NCBI RefSeq assembly: GCF_017303155.1
Contig: NZ_JAEKJR010000001.1
Coordinates: 1,302,001-1,366,000, forward strand
From: Microbulbifer salipaludis
GTDB taxonomy: Bacteria; Pseudomonadota; Gammaproteobacteria; Pseudomonadales; Cellvibrionaceae
Direction of reading: 5' to 3'
Length of the DNA: 64,000 nucleotides
The position numbers and the translations under genes are program-made. Under the pieces are notes generated by a model. That model did not search any database. It saw nothing but the letters and a program-made list of their open reading frames with translations, and was not told the origin of the DNA. Of the stretch, positions 44,477 to 54,111 are shown in pieces. How positions within the stretch are numbered: position 1 is the stretch's first letter; the number at the start of each line of letters is the position of its first letter.

Positions 44477-47400
44477 TCCGTCGGAACAGAGCCATGTGTA
44501 TAAAAAACTGGAAAATGAAAACCCTCCTGCAATGCGTTTTGGCATTGTTTTCGGTCGCCGCCGCGCACAGTGTCCATTCAGTGGACTTGGCGCAAAGCCC
44601 ACTGTTCCTGAGTAATGGTGCCACGCCGAATGTGATGTTTGTGATCGATGATTCGGGCTCGATGCACTTTGAAATCACACCGGAGGACTATCGCCAGGAC
44701 ACTGCCTATATTTTTCCTCGCGCAGATGGCGTCTACGGCAATACCGGCTATGACCAGACCGCAGATGGCAATTATCAGGTCCCAACCGTGGATGATACTA
44801 ACGGTTACAACGCCCTTACGCGCTCGCCACAATACAACAAAAGTTACTATGACCCGTCGGTAACCTATTTGCCCTGGGCAAAACACGACGAAACTCTGTA
44901 TCCAAATGCCAATCCGCGTTGCGCCAGGCACAATCCGGAGAACACCGGCGACTGTCCGGGGGACGGCGTCTCGGTTAATCAGAATGCAAGGAATCTGACG
45001 GTAGAGAACGCTAACTACAACGGAAATGCATGGCGCAGTTGTGTGCGGAACGTCGACGAAACCATCACCTGTACTTCGAGCAGTGACGCGAAAACCTACT
45101 GGCCGGCCACCTATTTCTGGCATAACGGAATAGGCAGTGAGTGGGATCGCAATAGTTACCAGAAGGTTGAGATCCGACCCTCGGTGGCAACCTATACAGG
45201 CCATGACCGTTTGGATCGCGACGATTGTAGTCTTGGTGTCTGCAGCTACGAGCAGGAAATCCAGAATTTTGCCAACTGGTATACCTATTATCGCTCGCGC
45301 ACCCTGGCCGCGCGTGCCGGTATCGGCCGCGCATTTGCCGAGCAAGGTGAAGATCTACGGGTAGGGTTTGGTGCGATCAATAAGGGTTCCAGCAGTGTCG
45401 ATGGCGTCGATACAGGTACGATCGTAAACGGCGTGCGCGCATTCTCCGGTGAGGACCGGGAAGCTTTCTTCACGCAGCTTTATGAGCGAGGCGTGCCCAC
45501 CTCGGGGACACCGCTACGCCGTGCACTGGATGATGCAGGGAAGTATTTTTCACGCATGGACGATAAAGGTCCATGGGGAGCAAACCCTGGTGTGGACGAT
45601 GAAGCGGCGCACCTTGCGTGCCGTGCGAGTTACACCATTCTGATGACCGACGGCTACTGGAGTGGAGGTGGTGGTAACCAGGCGAGCACGTCGGCGGCGC
45701 GGAATAATGTCGATGGGACAGCGGGATCAGAAATTACCGGTCCCGATGGTGCTTCTTATACCTACAGCGCCGAATCGCCGTTTACCGATAGCCATAACAA
45801 TACGCTGGCCGATGTGGCCATGTACTACTGGAATAGGGATTTGCGCCCGGAACTCGCCAACAAGGTGCCTTCTAAAGAAGGCAGTATCAATCCGGCGTTC
45901 TGGCAGCATATGGTGACCTTTGGTGTGGGGTTCGGTGTCGAGGGCTCCGTGGATAAGGATGATGCTTTTTCAGCAATTAAATCCGGCGCTTCGATTACTT
46001 GGCCAAATCCAAATAATAACCCGGCAAAAGTGGATGACCTGCTGCATGCGTCGGTTAACGGCCGCGGTGGTTTTTTCAGCGCGGCGGACCCGCAGTCGTT
46101 TGCCGACGAGCTGTCGGGCGTACTGGATAATATTCTCGGGCGCTCCAGTGGTGCCGCTTCCTCCGTTGCTACTACCTCTACCCGTCTTGGAACGGATACA
46201 TTGATTTTCCAGGCTGCGTTCAACAGTTTCGATTGGAGTGGAGAACTCAAGGCTATCGAGGTAGAAGCTGATGGCTCCATTGGCGATCTTGCCTGGGAGG
46301 TCACGGACAGTGATTTTCCATCGCCGGCGAGCAGGGATATCTTCACTTACAGCAATGGTGACGGGGCATTGTTTGCCTGGGAACCCACCGGCACTGTGCC
46401 GGGCATATCCGATGCGCAAAAGAGTGTTCTGGCCGGTGAAGATGGCGATGCGATGGGTGCCTTGCGCCTGAACTGGGTGCGGGGACTGCAAACGGAAGGC
46501 CTGCGCGAGCGTGGCAAGCTGCTGGGCGATATCGTGAACTCCAGCCCGGTGTACGCCGGGCGGAAGAAAAACCATTACCACCTGCTTTCCGCGGAACTGG
46601 GTGGCGCTCGCTACCTCGACTATTACACAACGTCGAAACAGTCGCGGACCGAAGTGGTCTACGTTGGCGCGAACGACGGCATGTTACATGGGTTCGACGC
46701 GCGCGACGGTGATGAACTCTTCGCTTACGTGCCTTCGGGTGTTTACGGCGCGCTCAAGGACTTGAGTTCACCGGATTACGGCACCGCTACTCTGCCACAT
46801 CGCTACAGTGTGGATGGGCCGCTGTTCGTCGGAGATGCCTACTTTGGCGATGCATCCACCGGCAGCTGGAAAAATATCCTGGTGGGTACCCTGGGCGCTG
46901 GAGGTAAGGGGTTGTTTGTACTCGATGTTACCAACCCCGAAGGCTTCGACGAAGACAATGTTCTGTTCGAGCTTACGGATGCGGACATTCCGCAGTTGGG
47001 GAATATTACCGGTCCACCGCTGGTCGTACCTACGGCCGACGGCTGGAAAATTATCGTCGGTAACGGGTACAACTCTGCTGGAGAACAGGCAAGCTTGCTG
47101 GTCATCGACTTGGAAAACCCAACCACCGAAACCCGGGTTTTAACCACCAATGACAGCGGCGATAACGGACTCGCCGGTGCATCCCTGCTGCCCAATGGCC
47201 GGGGAGAGGTCGTTGGAGCCTACGCCGGCGACCTGCAGGGTAACCTCTGGTACTTTGATCTCAGCAGTGACGATCCGGCGGACTGGGGGGTTGGCTATGA
47301 GGCGACTTCGCAGGGTGCGGATGGTAATGACGTAACCGCCAAGGTGCCACTGTTTGTTGCACGTGATCCAAATGGTGCGGTCCAGCCAATTACCTCCACA

Positions 47401-48003
47401 CCGACACTGGGTCTCAACGAGCAGATGGACAACGCGGTGATGGTTTATTTCGGCACCGGCAGTTACCTCTCCAGTACCGACAATGTCGCGGGTAGTACGA
47501 TCAACAGCTTTTATGCCATTGCCGATCAGGGCGCCCCTGTGGCAGGGCGGGGTTCTTTGATGCAAAAGGTGATCACCAGCCAGGAAAACGGTGTCCGCGA
47601 AGTATCCAACAACGCGTCCCAGACCTGGTGGGCGGACAAGAGTGGCTGGTATCTGGATCTCACCTTCGGAGGCTCAACCACCGGTGAACGGGTGATCAGT
47701 AAACCTCTGCTGGTTTACGACCGGCTCCTGTTCCCCACGCTAATTACTTCCAGCGACCCCTGCGCCTTTGGTGGCAGTGGCTGGCAGATGGAGCTGGTTG
47801 CAGTGGGCGACCGTTTTATCGGGCACTCGATTTTTGGCGAGGACGGTAAGGAAGTTGACTATGCCATCATTAGCTATTCGCAGATGATTGAGTCAGGCAA
47901 AAAGACATTCCTGCCAGCAAACGATATCAAGGGTGATTTCAAGGTCGAGGAAGGGCAGTCACCACCGCCGGCCAATGGCCGGGTGTCCTGGCGACGGTTT
48001 TGA
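44473..48003 (+). CDS. pilY1: PilY1-type type IV pilus tip adhesin/biogenesis factor (copy 2)
   Basis: A 1176-residue secreted PilY1 homologue. It has a signal peptide (to about residue 36), the DDSGSM motif at 59-64, and a C-terminal propeller starting VVYVGANDGMLHGFDARDG. It aligns with copy 1 along its full length, with long matching blocks (FANWYTYYRSRTLAARAGIGRAF, NGRGGFFSAADPQ) interrupted by variable loops, so the two could mediate different surface interactions. ATG 44473 overlaps the pilX stop; a start at 44494 would shorten the leader. Ends near a bidirectional terminator. No pilE follows. Confidence 0.9.
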   Translation: MIRRNRAMCIKNWKMKTLLQCVLALFSVAAAHSVHSVDLAQSPLFLSNGATPNVMFVIDDSGSMHFEITPEDYRQDTAYIFPRADGVYGNTGYDQTADGNYQVPTVDDTNGYNALTRSPQYNKSYYDPSVTYLPWAKHDETLYPNANPRCARHNPENTGDCPGDGVSVNQNARNLTVENANYNGNAWRSCVRNVDETITCTSSSDAKTYWPATYFWHNGIGSEWDRNSYQKVEIRPSVATYTGHDRLDRDDCSLGVCSYEQEIQNFANWYTYYRSRTLAARAGIGRAFAEQGEDLRVGFGAINKGSSSVDGVDTGTIVNGVRAFSGEDREAFFTQLYERGVPTSGTPLRRALDDAGKYFSRMDDKGPWGANPGVDDEAAHLACRASYTILMTDGYWSGGGGNQASTSAARNNVDGTAGSEITGPDGASYTYSAESPFTDSHNNTLADVAMYYWNRDLRPELANKVPSKEGSINPAFWQHMVTFGVGFGVEGSVDKDDAFSAIKSGASITWPNPNNNPAKVDDLLHASVNGRGGFFSAADPQSFADELSGVLDNILGRSSGAASSVATTSTRLGTDTLIFQAAFNSFDWSGELKAIEVEADGSIGDLAWEVTDSDFPSPASRDIFTYSNGDGALFAWEPTGTVPGISDAQKSVLAGEDGDAMGALRLNWVRGLQTEGLRERGKLLGDIVNSSPVYAGRKKNHYHLLSAELGGARYLDYYTTSKQSRTEVVYVGANDGMLHGFDARDGDELFAYVPSGVYGALKDLSSPDYGTATLPHRYSVDGPLFVGDAYFGDASTGSWKNILVGTLGAGGKGLFVLDVTNPEGFDEDNVLFELTDADIPQLGNITGPPLVVPTADGWKIIVGNGYNSAGEQASLLVIDLENPTTETRVLTTNDSGDNGLAGASLLPNGRGEVVGAYAGDLQGNLWYFDLSSDDPADWGVGYEATSQGADGNDVTAKVPLFVARDPNGAVQPITSTPTLGLNEQMDNAVMVYFGTGSYLSSTDNVAGSTINSFYAIADQGAPVAGRGSLMQKVITSQENGVREVSNNASQTWWADKSGWYLDLTFGGSTTGERVISKPLLVYDRLLFPTLITSSDPCAFGGSGWQMELVAVGDRFIGHSIFGEDGKEVDYAIISYSQMIESGKKTFLPANDIKGDFKVEEGQSPPPANGRVSWRRF

Positions 48004-48010
48004 TGTAGCG

Positions 48011-48036
48011 AATAACCCGGCTTATGCCGGGTTATT
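48011..48036. terminator. Bidirectional terminator between pilY1 and pilR
   Basis: Perfect 11-bp stem AATAACCCGGC/GCCGGGTTATT with loop TTAT. The stop codon of the minus-strand regulator (48032-48034) lies inside the stem, so terminator and coding sequence overlap. Confidence 0.8.
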
Positions 48037-49435
48037 CGCTTTCTAAACCAAGCTTTTTGAGACGGTAGCGCAGCGACCGAAAGCTGATCCCCAGTTTTTC
48101 CGCCGCGGCGGTCTTGTTGCCGCGGGTTTCGTTCAGTGCCGACTCGATGGCGTCGCGCTCGATGGTCTGGAGAAAGTCATCCAGCGTGTTGTAATCGGCC
48201 GCGTCAAACTGGCCCGGATAGTTGGCATCGGGCTGGGGCGTGAGTGATATACCCGGTTGTGGGGCATTGTCTTCCGCTTGGGAAAGCGGCGGTTCGCCGG
48301 TGAGTATCAGGTCATCCGCACTGATGGTGTTCGATTCGCAGAGAGTGAGCGCGCGCTCCAGAATGTTTTCAAGCTCGCGCAGGTTTCCTGGAAAGGGGTA
48401 TGCCTGGAGGGCTGTCACCGCGTCCTGACTGGCGCGCGGCGCAGCGCCGGGAGAGCCCTCGGTGATTCGACGCAGCAGGTAGCGGGCAAGTAATGGAATG
48501 TCTTCTTGTCTCTCCCGCAGGGCCGGAACTGCCAGCTCGATTACATTAATGCGGAAAAAGAGGTCACTGCGGAAATCGCCATTACGGGTTGCTGCGGCAA
48601 GGCTTGTCTCCGCGCTACTGATCAGCCGGATGTTCAGCGCTTGCGGCTGATGATCCCCGATGGCGTGGAAGCGCTTTTCTTCAATGACCTGCAGCAGTTT
48701 GACCTGAACTTCCTTTGGTAGTGCGGTGATTTCGTCGAGAAACAATGTGCCGCCGTTGGCAGCCTGCAACAGGCCCGGGTTTTCATTGCCGGCGGTGTTG
48801 CTGCCGAATAATGTCTGTTCGAACGCGTCCCTCGGAATCGTCGAGCAGTGCACGACAACAAAGGACTGTTCTGCACGCGGCCCCAGGTCGTGAATGCAGC
48901 GGGCGGTAAGCTCCTTGCCCGAGCCCGGCGGCCCCTGCAGGTGTACCGGTGCGTCGCTGCGCGCCACCTTTTCAATGGTATCGCGCAGTGTGCGCACCGC
49001 AGAGGATTGGCCCTGAAGCAGCGGCGGGAATTCCTGGGTTTGGAAGAAGCGGTCTTCTCCCAGCCGAAGTGCCAGAAGCACGAGCGCGCGCAAGCGCTCC
49101 AGATTGACCGGCTTGCTGACAAAATCGAAGGCACCCAGCTTGAGTGCGGTAATGGCCGTGTCCATGTTGCCATGCGCGGTAATCACGGCGACGGGATAAG
49201 ATCGGTCCTTGGGCAGGTCCTGAATGGCTTCGACCAGTTCGAGGCCGTCCCCGTCGGGGAGACGCATGTCCGTGAGACAGAAGTCGTAGGACTTTTCTGC
49301 GATTCTCCGTCGCGCCTCGGCCACCGACATGGCGATATCGGCGCGCACGTGCATACGGCGCAGGGTCATCGAAATCAGGTCACAAATGTCTGGTTCGTCA
49401 TCGACGACCAGGGCGATGGGTTGACGATCGGTCAT
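48032..49435 (-). CDS. pilR: PilR-like two-component response regulator with sigma-54-type AAA+ domain lacking the GAFTGA loop
   Basis: A 467-residue NtrC-class regulator, expected partner of PilS. Receiver domain: acidic pair at 12-13, Asp56, Thr87, Lys108. AAA+ domain: Walker A GPPGSGKE (168-175) and Walker B TLFLDE (230-235). The segment between LFG (209-211) and GLLQAANGG is only SNTAGNENP, about five residues shorter than in P. aeruginosa PilR, and has no GAFTGA-like motif, the loop that contacts sigma-54. The C-terminal Fis helix-turn-helix (NKTAAAEKLGISFRSLRYRLKKLG) is normal. It may activate transcription differently or act without sigma-54. Confidence 0.85.
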   Translation of the reverse strand: MTDRQPIALVVDDEPDICDLISMTLRRMHVRADIAMSVAEARRRIAEKSYDFCLTDMRLPDGDGLELVEAIQDLPKDRSYPVAVITAHGNMDTAITALKLGAFDFVSKPVNLERLRALVLLALRLGEDRFFQTQEFPPLLQGQSSAVRTLRDTIEKVARSDAPVHLQGPPGSGKELTARCIHDLGPRAEQSFVVVHCSTIPRDAFEQTLFGSNTAGNENPGLLQAANGGTLFLDEITALPKEVQVKLLQVIEEKRFHAIGDHQPQALNIRLISSAETSLAAATRNGDFRSDLFFRINVIELAVPALRERQEDIPLLARYLLRRITEGSPGAAPRASQDAVTALQAYPFPGNLRELENILERALTLCESNTISADDLILTGEPPLSQAEDNAPQPGISLTPQPDANYPGQFDAADYNTLDDFLQTIERDAIESALNETRGNKTAAAEKLGISFRSLRYRLKKLGLESE

Positions 49436-49475
49436 ATTGTTAGGCGTTATCTTTGATCGGCAAGCTGCAGGCTAA

Positions 49476-51143
49476 TTAAAAAATCTGTTCCGGATTGGCG
49501 AACTCGATGCGGAAGCAGCTGCGCTTTTCACGGGTTCGGCAATAGTAAAGGTTGGCTCTAGTAGATTCGCACAATTCCCGTGCGATATACAGGCCCAGGC
49601 CGGCGCCGGTAGGCTCGGTTGTGAAGAAGGGCTCAAAGATTTTGTCGGAAAGCTCTTCTGCTACCCCCGTCCCGTTGTCCACGAAGTCCATTTCCGCGCA
49701 CTGCCGGCTGCGATTGAAGCGAACGACGATTTGTGCGGAATAGTGACCGGTCGCGCTGTGCGAGTGGCGCACGGCATTGTTGCAAAGGTTGGTGGCCACC
49801 TGGGTCATCTGGTCGGGGTCGAAGCGGGCAAGCACCGGCTGCTCCGGGCTCTGCAGGCTAATGGTGTAGCGCTCGCCGGTTTCTTTTTGAAACTCGCTGA
49901 GGAAATTGTTTGCCCATAGGCGCAGGTCCAGCAATTGTGTCCTTGGAGTCTGGCGCCGGGACAACTGCATGACGTTCTCAATGATCTGGTTCACCCGCTT
50001 GCTGTGGCGGCTGATGATCTCGGTGAGCAGCTGATCCTCGCCGGAAATGGAGGGGGATTCCGCAAGCAGTTCGGCCGCGTGGTTGATGGCACTCAGCGGG
50101 TTGCGTACCTCGTGGGCAATGGAGCCGGTCAATCGCCCCAGTGACGCCAGTTTCAGTTGCTGTGCCTGCTGGGTGAGCTTGCGGTTGTCTTCCAGAAACA
50201 CCAGTGTGCTCTCGCTGGTATCGTCGGTGAGCGGGGTGACACTGGCGCGCAGCTCGCTTTGTCCTGCGCCCTTAATCACCCCGCTGGTAGATCCGGACTG
50301 CAGCCGCAGTTCGATCAGGTTGAGCAGCAGGTCTCCGTCCAGCTTCCCGTCGTCCAGGCGCTGCTTGCCCAGAAGCTGCTGTGCGGCGCGGTTAACCAGT
50401 TCGGCCTCGCCGCTGCCGTTGAGCACCATTACGCCGGTGCGCATCTGTGCCACGATTTGCTGGGTAAGGCGCTGCAGGCGTGCCGCCTGCCGCCGCTCCT
50501 GTGCGGCTTTTTCATTCGCGAGCCGAATGTGTGCGGAAAGGTACTGGAGTGCGGCTACCGAGGTGAACAGGAGAATGCCGAGGCTGCCGGCAGAGACAAT
50601 GTCCTGGGTATCAGCCTGGCCGTTGAGAATGCCATATAGCTGCTGGGCGATGACGGCGATACTGGCGATGGCCGCGAGGAAGGCACCCATGCGCCGATCC
50701 AGCAGCAGTGAGCCCACCGCGCAGGTGGTCAACAGCATGTAGCCAATACCCGAATTGAGTCCGCCACTGGCCTGGATCAATAGCAGAAAGGCGAGGATGT
50801 CACAGGTGAGGATACTGCCGATCCGCAACGGGGTGGTCCGGAAGCGGCTTGGATAAAGGAGCAGAAGCCACGCGATATTGACCACTGCATAGGTGATGGC
50901 GGTATTCAGGTACAGTGCCGGAGACAGGGTGCCGACGGTGCCGCGACTGATGCCCGAGGCGAACAGCCCGAGCAACACCAGTGCGATGACGACCCGATAC
51001 CAGGCGTAGAGCTTGAGCAGCTCCCGCTGTCTTAATCGGGGACGGGGAAGGTCACGCCCGGCCAGCGCTGCCGACTCATCGGGGGCGCTAACAGCGTCTG
51101 TGTCTGGGGGGATTGCAGCATCGAATACCGTCTGGCTGCTCAC
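49476..51143 (-). CDS. pilS: PilS-like sensor histidine kinase
   Basis: A 555-residue inner-membrane kinase. About six TM segments lie between residues 48 and 205, followed by a PAS-like region (about 225-320), a HisKA domain with His344 in SIAHEVRNPLSA, and an ATPase domain with DNGTGVAEELSDKIFEPFFTTEPTGAGLGLYIA. This matches PilS, which in P. aeruginosa senses pilin in the membrane. Stop is 40 bases upstream of pilR, so both are cotranscribed. The 147 bases to the divergent nadE must carry both promoters. Confidence 0.9.
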   Translation of the reverse strand: MSSQTVFDAAIPPDTDAVSAPDESAALAGRDLPRPRLRQRELLKLYAWYRVVIALVLLGLFASGISRGTVGTLSPALYLNTAITYAVVNIAWLLLLYPSRFRTTPLRIGSILTCDILAFLLLIQASGGLNSGIGYMLLTTCAVGSLLLDRRMGAFLAAIASIAVIAQQLYGILNGQADTQDIVSAGSLGILLFTSVAALQYLSAHIRLANEKAAQERRQAARLQRLTQQIVAQMRTGVMVLNGSGEAELVNRAAQQLLGKQRLDDGKLDGDLLLNLIELRLQSGSTSGVIKGAGQSELRASVTPLTDDTSESTLVFLEDNRKLTQQAQQLKLASLGRLTGSIAHEVRNPLSAINHAAELLAESPSISGEDQLLTEIISRHSKRVNQIIENVMQLSRRQTPRTQLLDLRLWANNFLSEFQKETGERYTISLQSPEQPVLARFDPDQMTQVATNLCNNAVRHSHSATGHYSAQIVVRFNRSRQCAEMDFVDNGTGVAEELSDKIFEPFFTTEPTGAGLGLYIARELCESTRANLYYCRTREKRSCFRIEFANPEQIF

Positions 51144-51290
51144 TTTTCGCTCTCTTTTTATGTGCGCGGTTGTATACGCTGTTATTTTTTACGGCAGTGC
51201 CGGCGCAAAACACCGGTCCGTCTCCGGGCAGATGTTGTGCCCCCGAGCGGCGTGGCTACAATAGCCGCCTCAGATCAACGGGGTAATAGG

Positions 51291-52919
51291 ATGTCTACTT
51301 TGCAGCTAGTGCTGGCGCAAATCAATCTAATGGTGGGGGATATTCCCGGCAATACCGACCAGGTGGTCGAAGTCGCCCGCCGCGCGCACCGCGAGCACGA
51401 CGCAGACCTGGTGTTGTTTCCGGAATTGACCCTGTGCGGTTACCCCCCGGAGGACCTGCTGCTGCGCCCCAGCATGCAGAAGCGTATCGACGCCGCGCTG
51501 AAAGCGTTGCAAGAGGCAGACCTGCCGTGCGCGGTACTGGTGGGTTATCCCCGGGTTGTGGCGGGTACCGTGCTGAATATGGCGGGACTGATACAGGGGG
51601 GCGCGCTGGTGGCCGAATACGCCAAGCAGAAACTCCCCAATTACCAGGTGTTCGACGAACTGCGTTACTTCATCCCCGGTGATCAGCCCTGCGTGGTGGA
51701 TATCAAGGGCATACCGACCGCCATCACCATCTGCGAGGATATCTGGCACCCGGAGCCCGTTGCCCAGGCACGGCATGCAGGGGCAAAACTGATGTTGAAT
51801 ATCAATGCATCGCCGTTCCACCAGGGTAAGGCGCAGGAGCGGCTGGCGCTGCTGGGGCGTCAGGCGCAGGCAGGCGATATGCCTATCGTGTACGTCAACT
51901 CCGTGGGCGGGCAAGACGAGCTGGTGTTCGACGGCGGCTCCTTTGCGGTGGACAAGGATGGCAGCCTGCGCGGGCGGGCGCCGGAGTTTGTCGAGAGCCT
52001 GCTACCGATCACCGTGCAGGCGGAAGAGGGCGAGGTGCGCCTTGCCGCAGGCAATGATGCCGAGCCCCTGCCAGCACTGGCGTCGGTCTACCAGGCGCTG
52101 GTACTGGGTGTGCGGGACTATGTGAATAAGAATGGCTTCAAGGGCGTCGTCCTCGGCCTGTCTGGGGGCATCGATTCGGCCCTGACGCTGGCGATAGCGG
52201 TGGATGCGCTGGGCCCGGATCGCGTGGAAGCGGTGATGATGCCGTTCCGCTACACCTCGGACCTGTCCAAAAACGATGCAGCGGATCAGGCCCGACGCCT
52301 GGGTATCCATTACCGTGTCATTGGTATCGAGGGCATCTTCGATGCGGCCATGGCCGCGCTGGCCAGGGAATTTGAGGGCAGCGAGCGGGATACCACCGAG
52401 GAAAACCTGCAGGCACGTGCCCGCGGCATGCTACTGATGGCCATTTCCAACAAGAAAGGCTTTATGGTCCTCACCACCGGTAACAAGAGTGAGATGGCGG
52501 TGGGTTATGCCACCCTGTACGGCGACATGGTGGGTGGTTATAACGCATTGAAAGATGTGCCCAAGGTGCTGGTGTACGCGCTGTCCCGTTACCGCAACTC
52601 GGTATCCGAGGTGATTCCGGAGACGGTGATCACCCGCGAGCCCAGTGCCGAGCTGGCACCGGACCAGGTGGATTCCGACAGCCTGCCCCCCTACGAGGTG
52701 CTGGACGAAATCCTGCGCCTGTACATCGATGAGGACCACAGCGCGGCGTATATTATCGGCCGGGGGTTCGATGAGGCCACGGTGATGCGCGTGGTACGCC
52801 TGGTGGATCGCAACGAATACAAGCGCCGTCAGGCCGCGGTGGGGGTACGGATCTCCGAGCGCGGGTTCGGGCGCGACCGGCGTTATCCGATCACCAATGG
52901 ATGGAAGGCCGGCGAGTAA
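51291..52919 (+). CDS. nadE: Glutamine-dependent NAD(+) synthase
   Basis: Final step of NAD synthesis: amidation of nicotinic acid adenine dinucleotide using glutamine. The 542-residue protein has an N-terminal nitrilase-type glutaminase (Glu45 in FPELTLCGY, Lys114 in AKQKLPNY, Cys148 in TICEDIW) and a C-terminal synthetase with the pyrophosphate loop LSGGIDSAL (about 285) and TTGNKSEMAVGY. The open frame starts upstream, but the ATG at 51291 gives the normal MSTLQLVLAQIN. It sits between pilS and bamD, where P. aeruginosa has none, so it appears inserted. Confidence 0.95.
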   Translation: MSTLQLVLAQINLMVGDIPGNTDQVVEVARRAHREHDADLVLFPELTLCGYPPEDLLLRPSMQKRIDAALKALQEADLPCAVLVGYPRVVAGTVLNMAGLIQGGALVAEYAKQKLPNYQVFDELRYFIPGDQPCVVDIKGIPTAITICEDIWHPEPVAQARHAGAKLMLNINASPFHQGKAQERLALLGRQAQAGDMPIVYVNSVGGQDELVFDGGSFAVDKDGSLRGRAPEFVESLLPITVQAEEGEVRLAAGNDAEPLPALASVYQALVLGVRDYVNKNGFKGVVLGLSGGIDSALTLAIAVDALGPDRVEAVMMPFRYTSDLSKNDAADQARRLGIHYRVIGIEGIFDAAMAALAREFEGSERDTTEENLQARARGMLLMAISNKKGFMVLTTGNKSEMAVGYATLYGDMVGGYNALKDVPKVLVYALSRYRNSVSEVIPETVITREPSAELAPDQVDSDSLPPYEVLDEILRLYIDEDHSAAYIIGRGFDEATVMRVVRLVDRNEYKRRQAAVGVRISERGFGRDRRYPITNGWKAGE

Positions 52920-52939
52920 GCCGCGTACTCACCGGCAAC

Positions 52940-52977
52940 AAAAAAGGCCCCGCTGATTGCTCAGCGGGGCCTTTTTT
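52940..52977. terminator. Bidirectional terminator between nadE and bamD
   Basis: Perfect 17-bp stem AAAAAAGGCCCCGCTGA/TCAGCGGGGCCTTTTTT with loop TTGC, between convergent genes. Confidence 0.94.
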
Positions 52978-53000
52978 TATCGGGCTGCAGTGCCCCAACG

Positions 53001-53945
53001 TCAAAGTTCTGGTGGCAGCGGCGCTTCCTGTGGGCGGTACTCGGCGTTGTACAGCTCGCGACTGTCGAAACCACGGGGGTCCGATTTCTCAAACAGGCCC
53101 AGGGTGATGCGGTGAATAAAGCTGCGACCGCTGGCGCCGGCGAAGTACTTGTAGTTGAAACTGCCGTCGTCGCGGAATGCCGGGTGATGCGGGTAGTTGG
53201 TGCGCAGCACTGCGAGGGAACTCGACTCCAGCTGTGGCATTTCCAGCAGATGGTAAGACTGCACCATCACCGCCAGCGCATCGGGCACCGCCGGGGTCTG
53301 CTGGAAGTTTTCCACCACATAGCGGCCACGGTTGGCGGCGGCCAGGTAGGCGTTGCGCTTGAAGTAGTAGTTGGCCACGTGAATTTCATAGCGCGCCAGC
53401 AGGTTGCGCAGGTGGATCATGCGCTTCTGGGCGTCAGGCGCGTAGCGGCTTTCCGGGTAGCGCGCCATCAGCTGGGCAAAGTAGGCAAAGGATTCCCGCG
53501 CCGAGCCCGGGTCGCGGCGGGTCATGTCGGTGGGCAAAAAGCGTTCGAACAGCCCGCTGCCTTCGGTGAACGAGGCCAGCCCCTTCATGTAATAGGCGTA
53601 ATCCACGTTGCGATGCTGCGGATGCAGGCGGATAAAACGATCCGCTGCAGAGATGGCTGCATCGTTCTGGTAGTCGCGGTAGTAGGCGTAGATCAGCTCC
53701 AGCTGGGCCTGCTCTGCGTAGTTGCCGAACGGGAAGTTGTCTTCCAGGGCCCGCAGGTTCTTGATCGCCAGCTCCCACTGGCTGGATTTCAGCTGCCGCT
53801 GGGCGGCTTCATAGAAGGCCTGTTCGGTGCGGTTGCCGGAAGGCAGTCCCGCTTCTTCTTCGTCCGTACTGGCACAGGAGGCCACCAAAACAGCCAGCAT
53901 TGCCAGCAACAGCGTTTTCCAGGCCTGATTATCCCAGGACCACAT
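53001..53945 (-). CDS. bamD: Outer membrane protein assembly factor BamD
   Basis: Essential outer-membrane lipoprotein of the BAM complex, made of TPR repeats that bind BamA and substrate barrels. The signal ends LAVLVASC with Cys24 lipidated; TPR repeats cover about residues 40-270 (for example [20 protein letters not shown] and [19 protein letters not shown]). I start at ATG 53945, preceded by GAGGGG; another ATG six codons upstream is possible, and the longer open frame is not. The 314-residue length includes a C-terminal extension of about 40 residues. Divergent from rluD. Confidence 0.93.
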   Translation of the reverse strand: MWSWDNQAWKTLLLAMLAVLVASCASTDEEEAGLPSGNRTEQAFYEAAQRQLKSSQWELAIKNLRALEDNFPFGNYAEQAQLELIYAYYRDYQNDAAISAADRFIRLHPQHRNVDYAYYMKGLASFTEGSGLFERFLPTDMTRRDPGSARESFAYFAQLMARYPESRYAPDAQKRMIHLRNLLARYEIHVANYYFKRNAYLAAANRGRYVVENFQQTPAVPDALAVMVQSYHLLEMPQLESSSLAVLRTNYPHHPAFRDDGSFNYKYFAGASGRSFIHRITLGLFEKSDPRGFDSRELYNAEYRPQEAPLPPEL

Positions 53946-54111
53946 CGCCCCTCGCTCTATCATTATTTGTCTCAACCTTATTAAACTAGCCGCCCTAAAT
54001 TCACCGGGGGCCGAAGGGCAGCTATTTAACCACAGCGTCCCGCCAGCCCAAAGCGCCAGCGCCCTGTTGGCAACCATAATTATTGCGTTACAGGACACTA
54101 GACCCTCTCGG

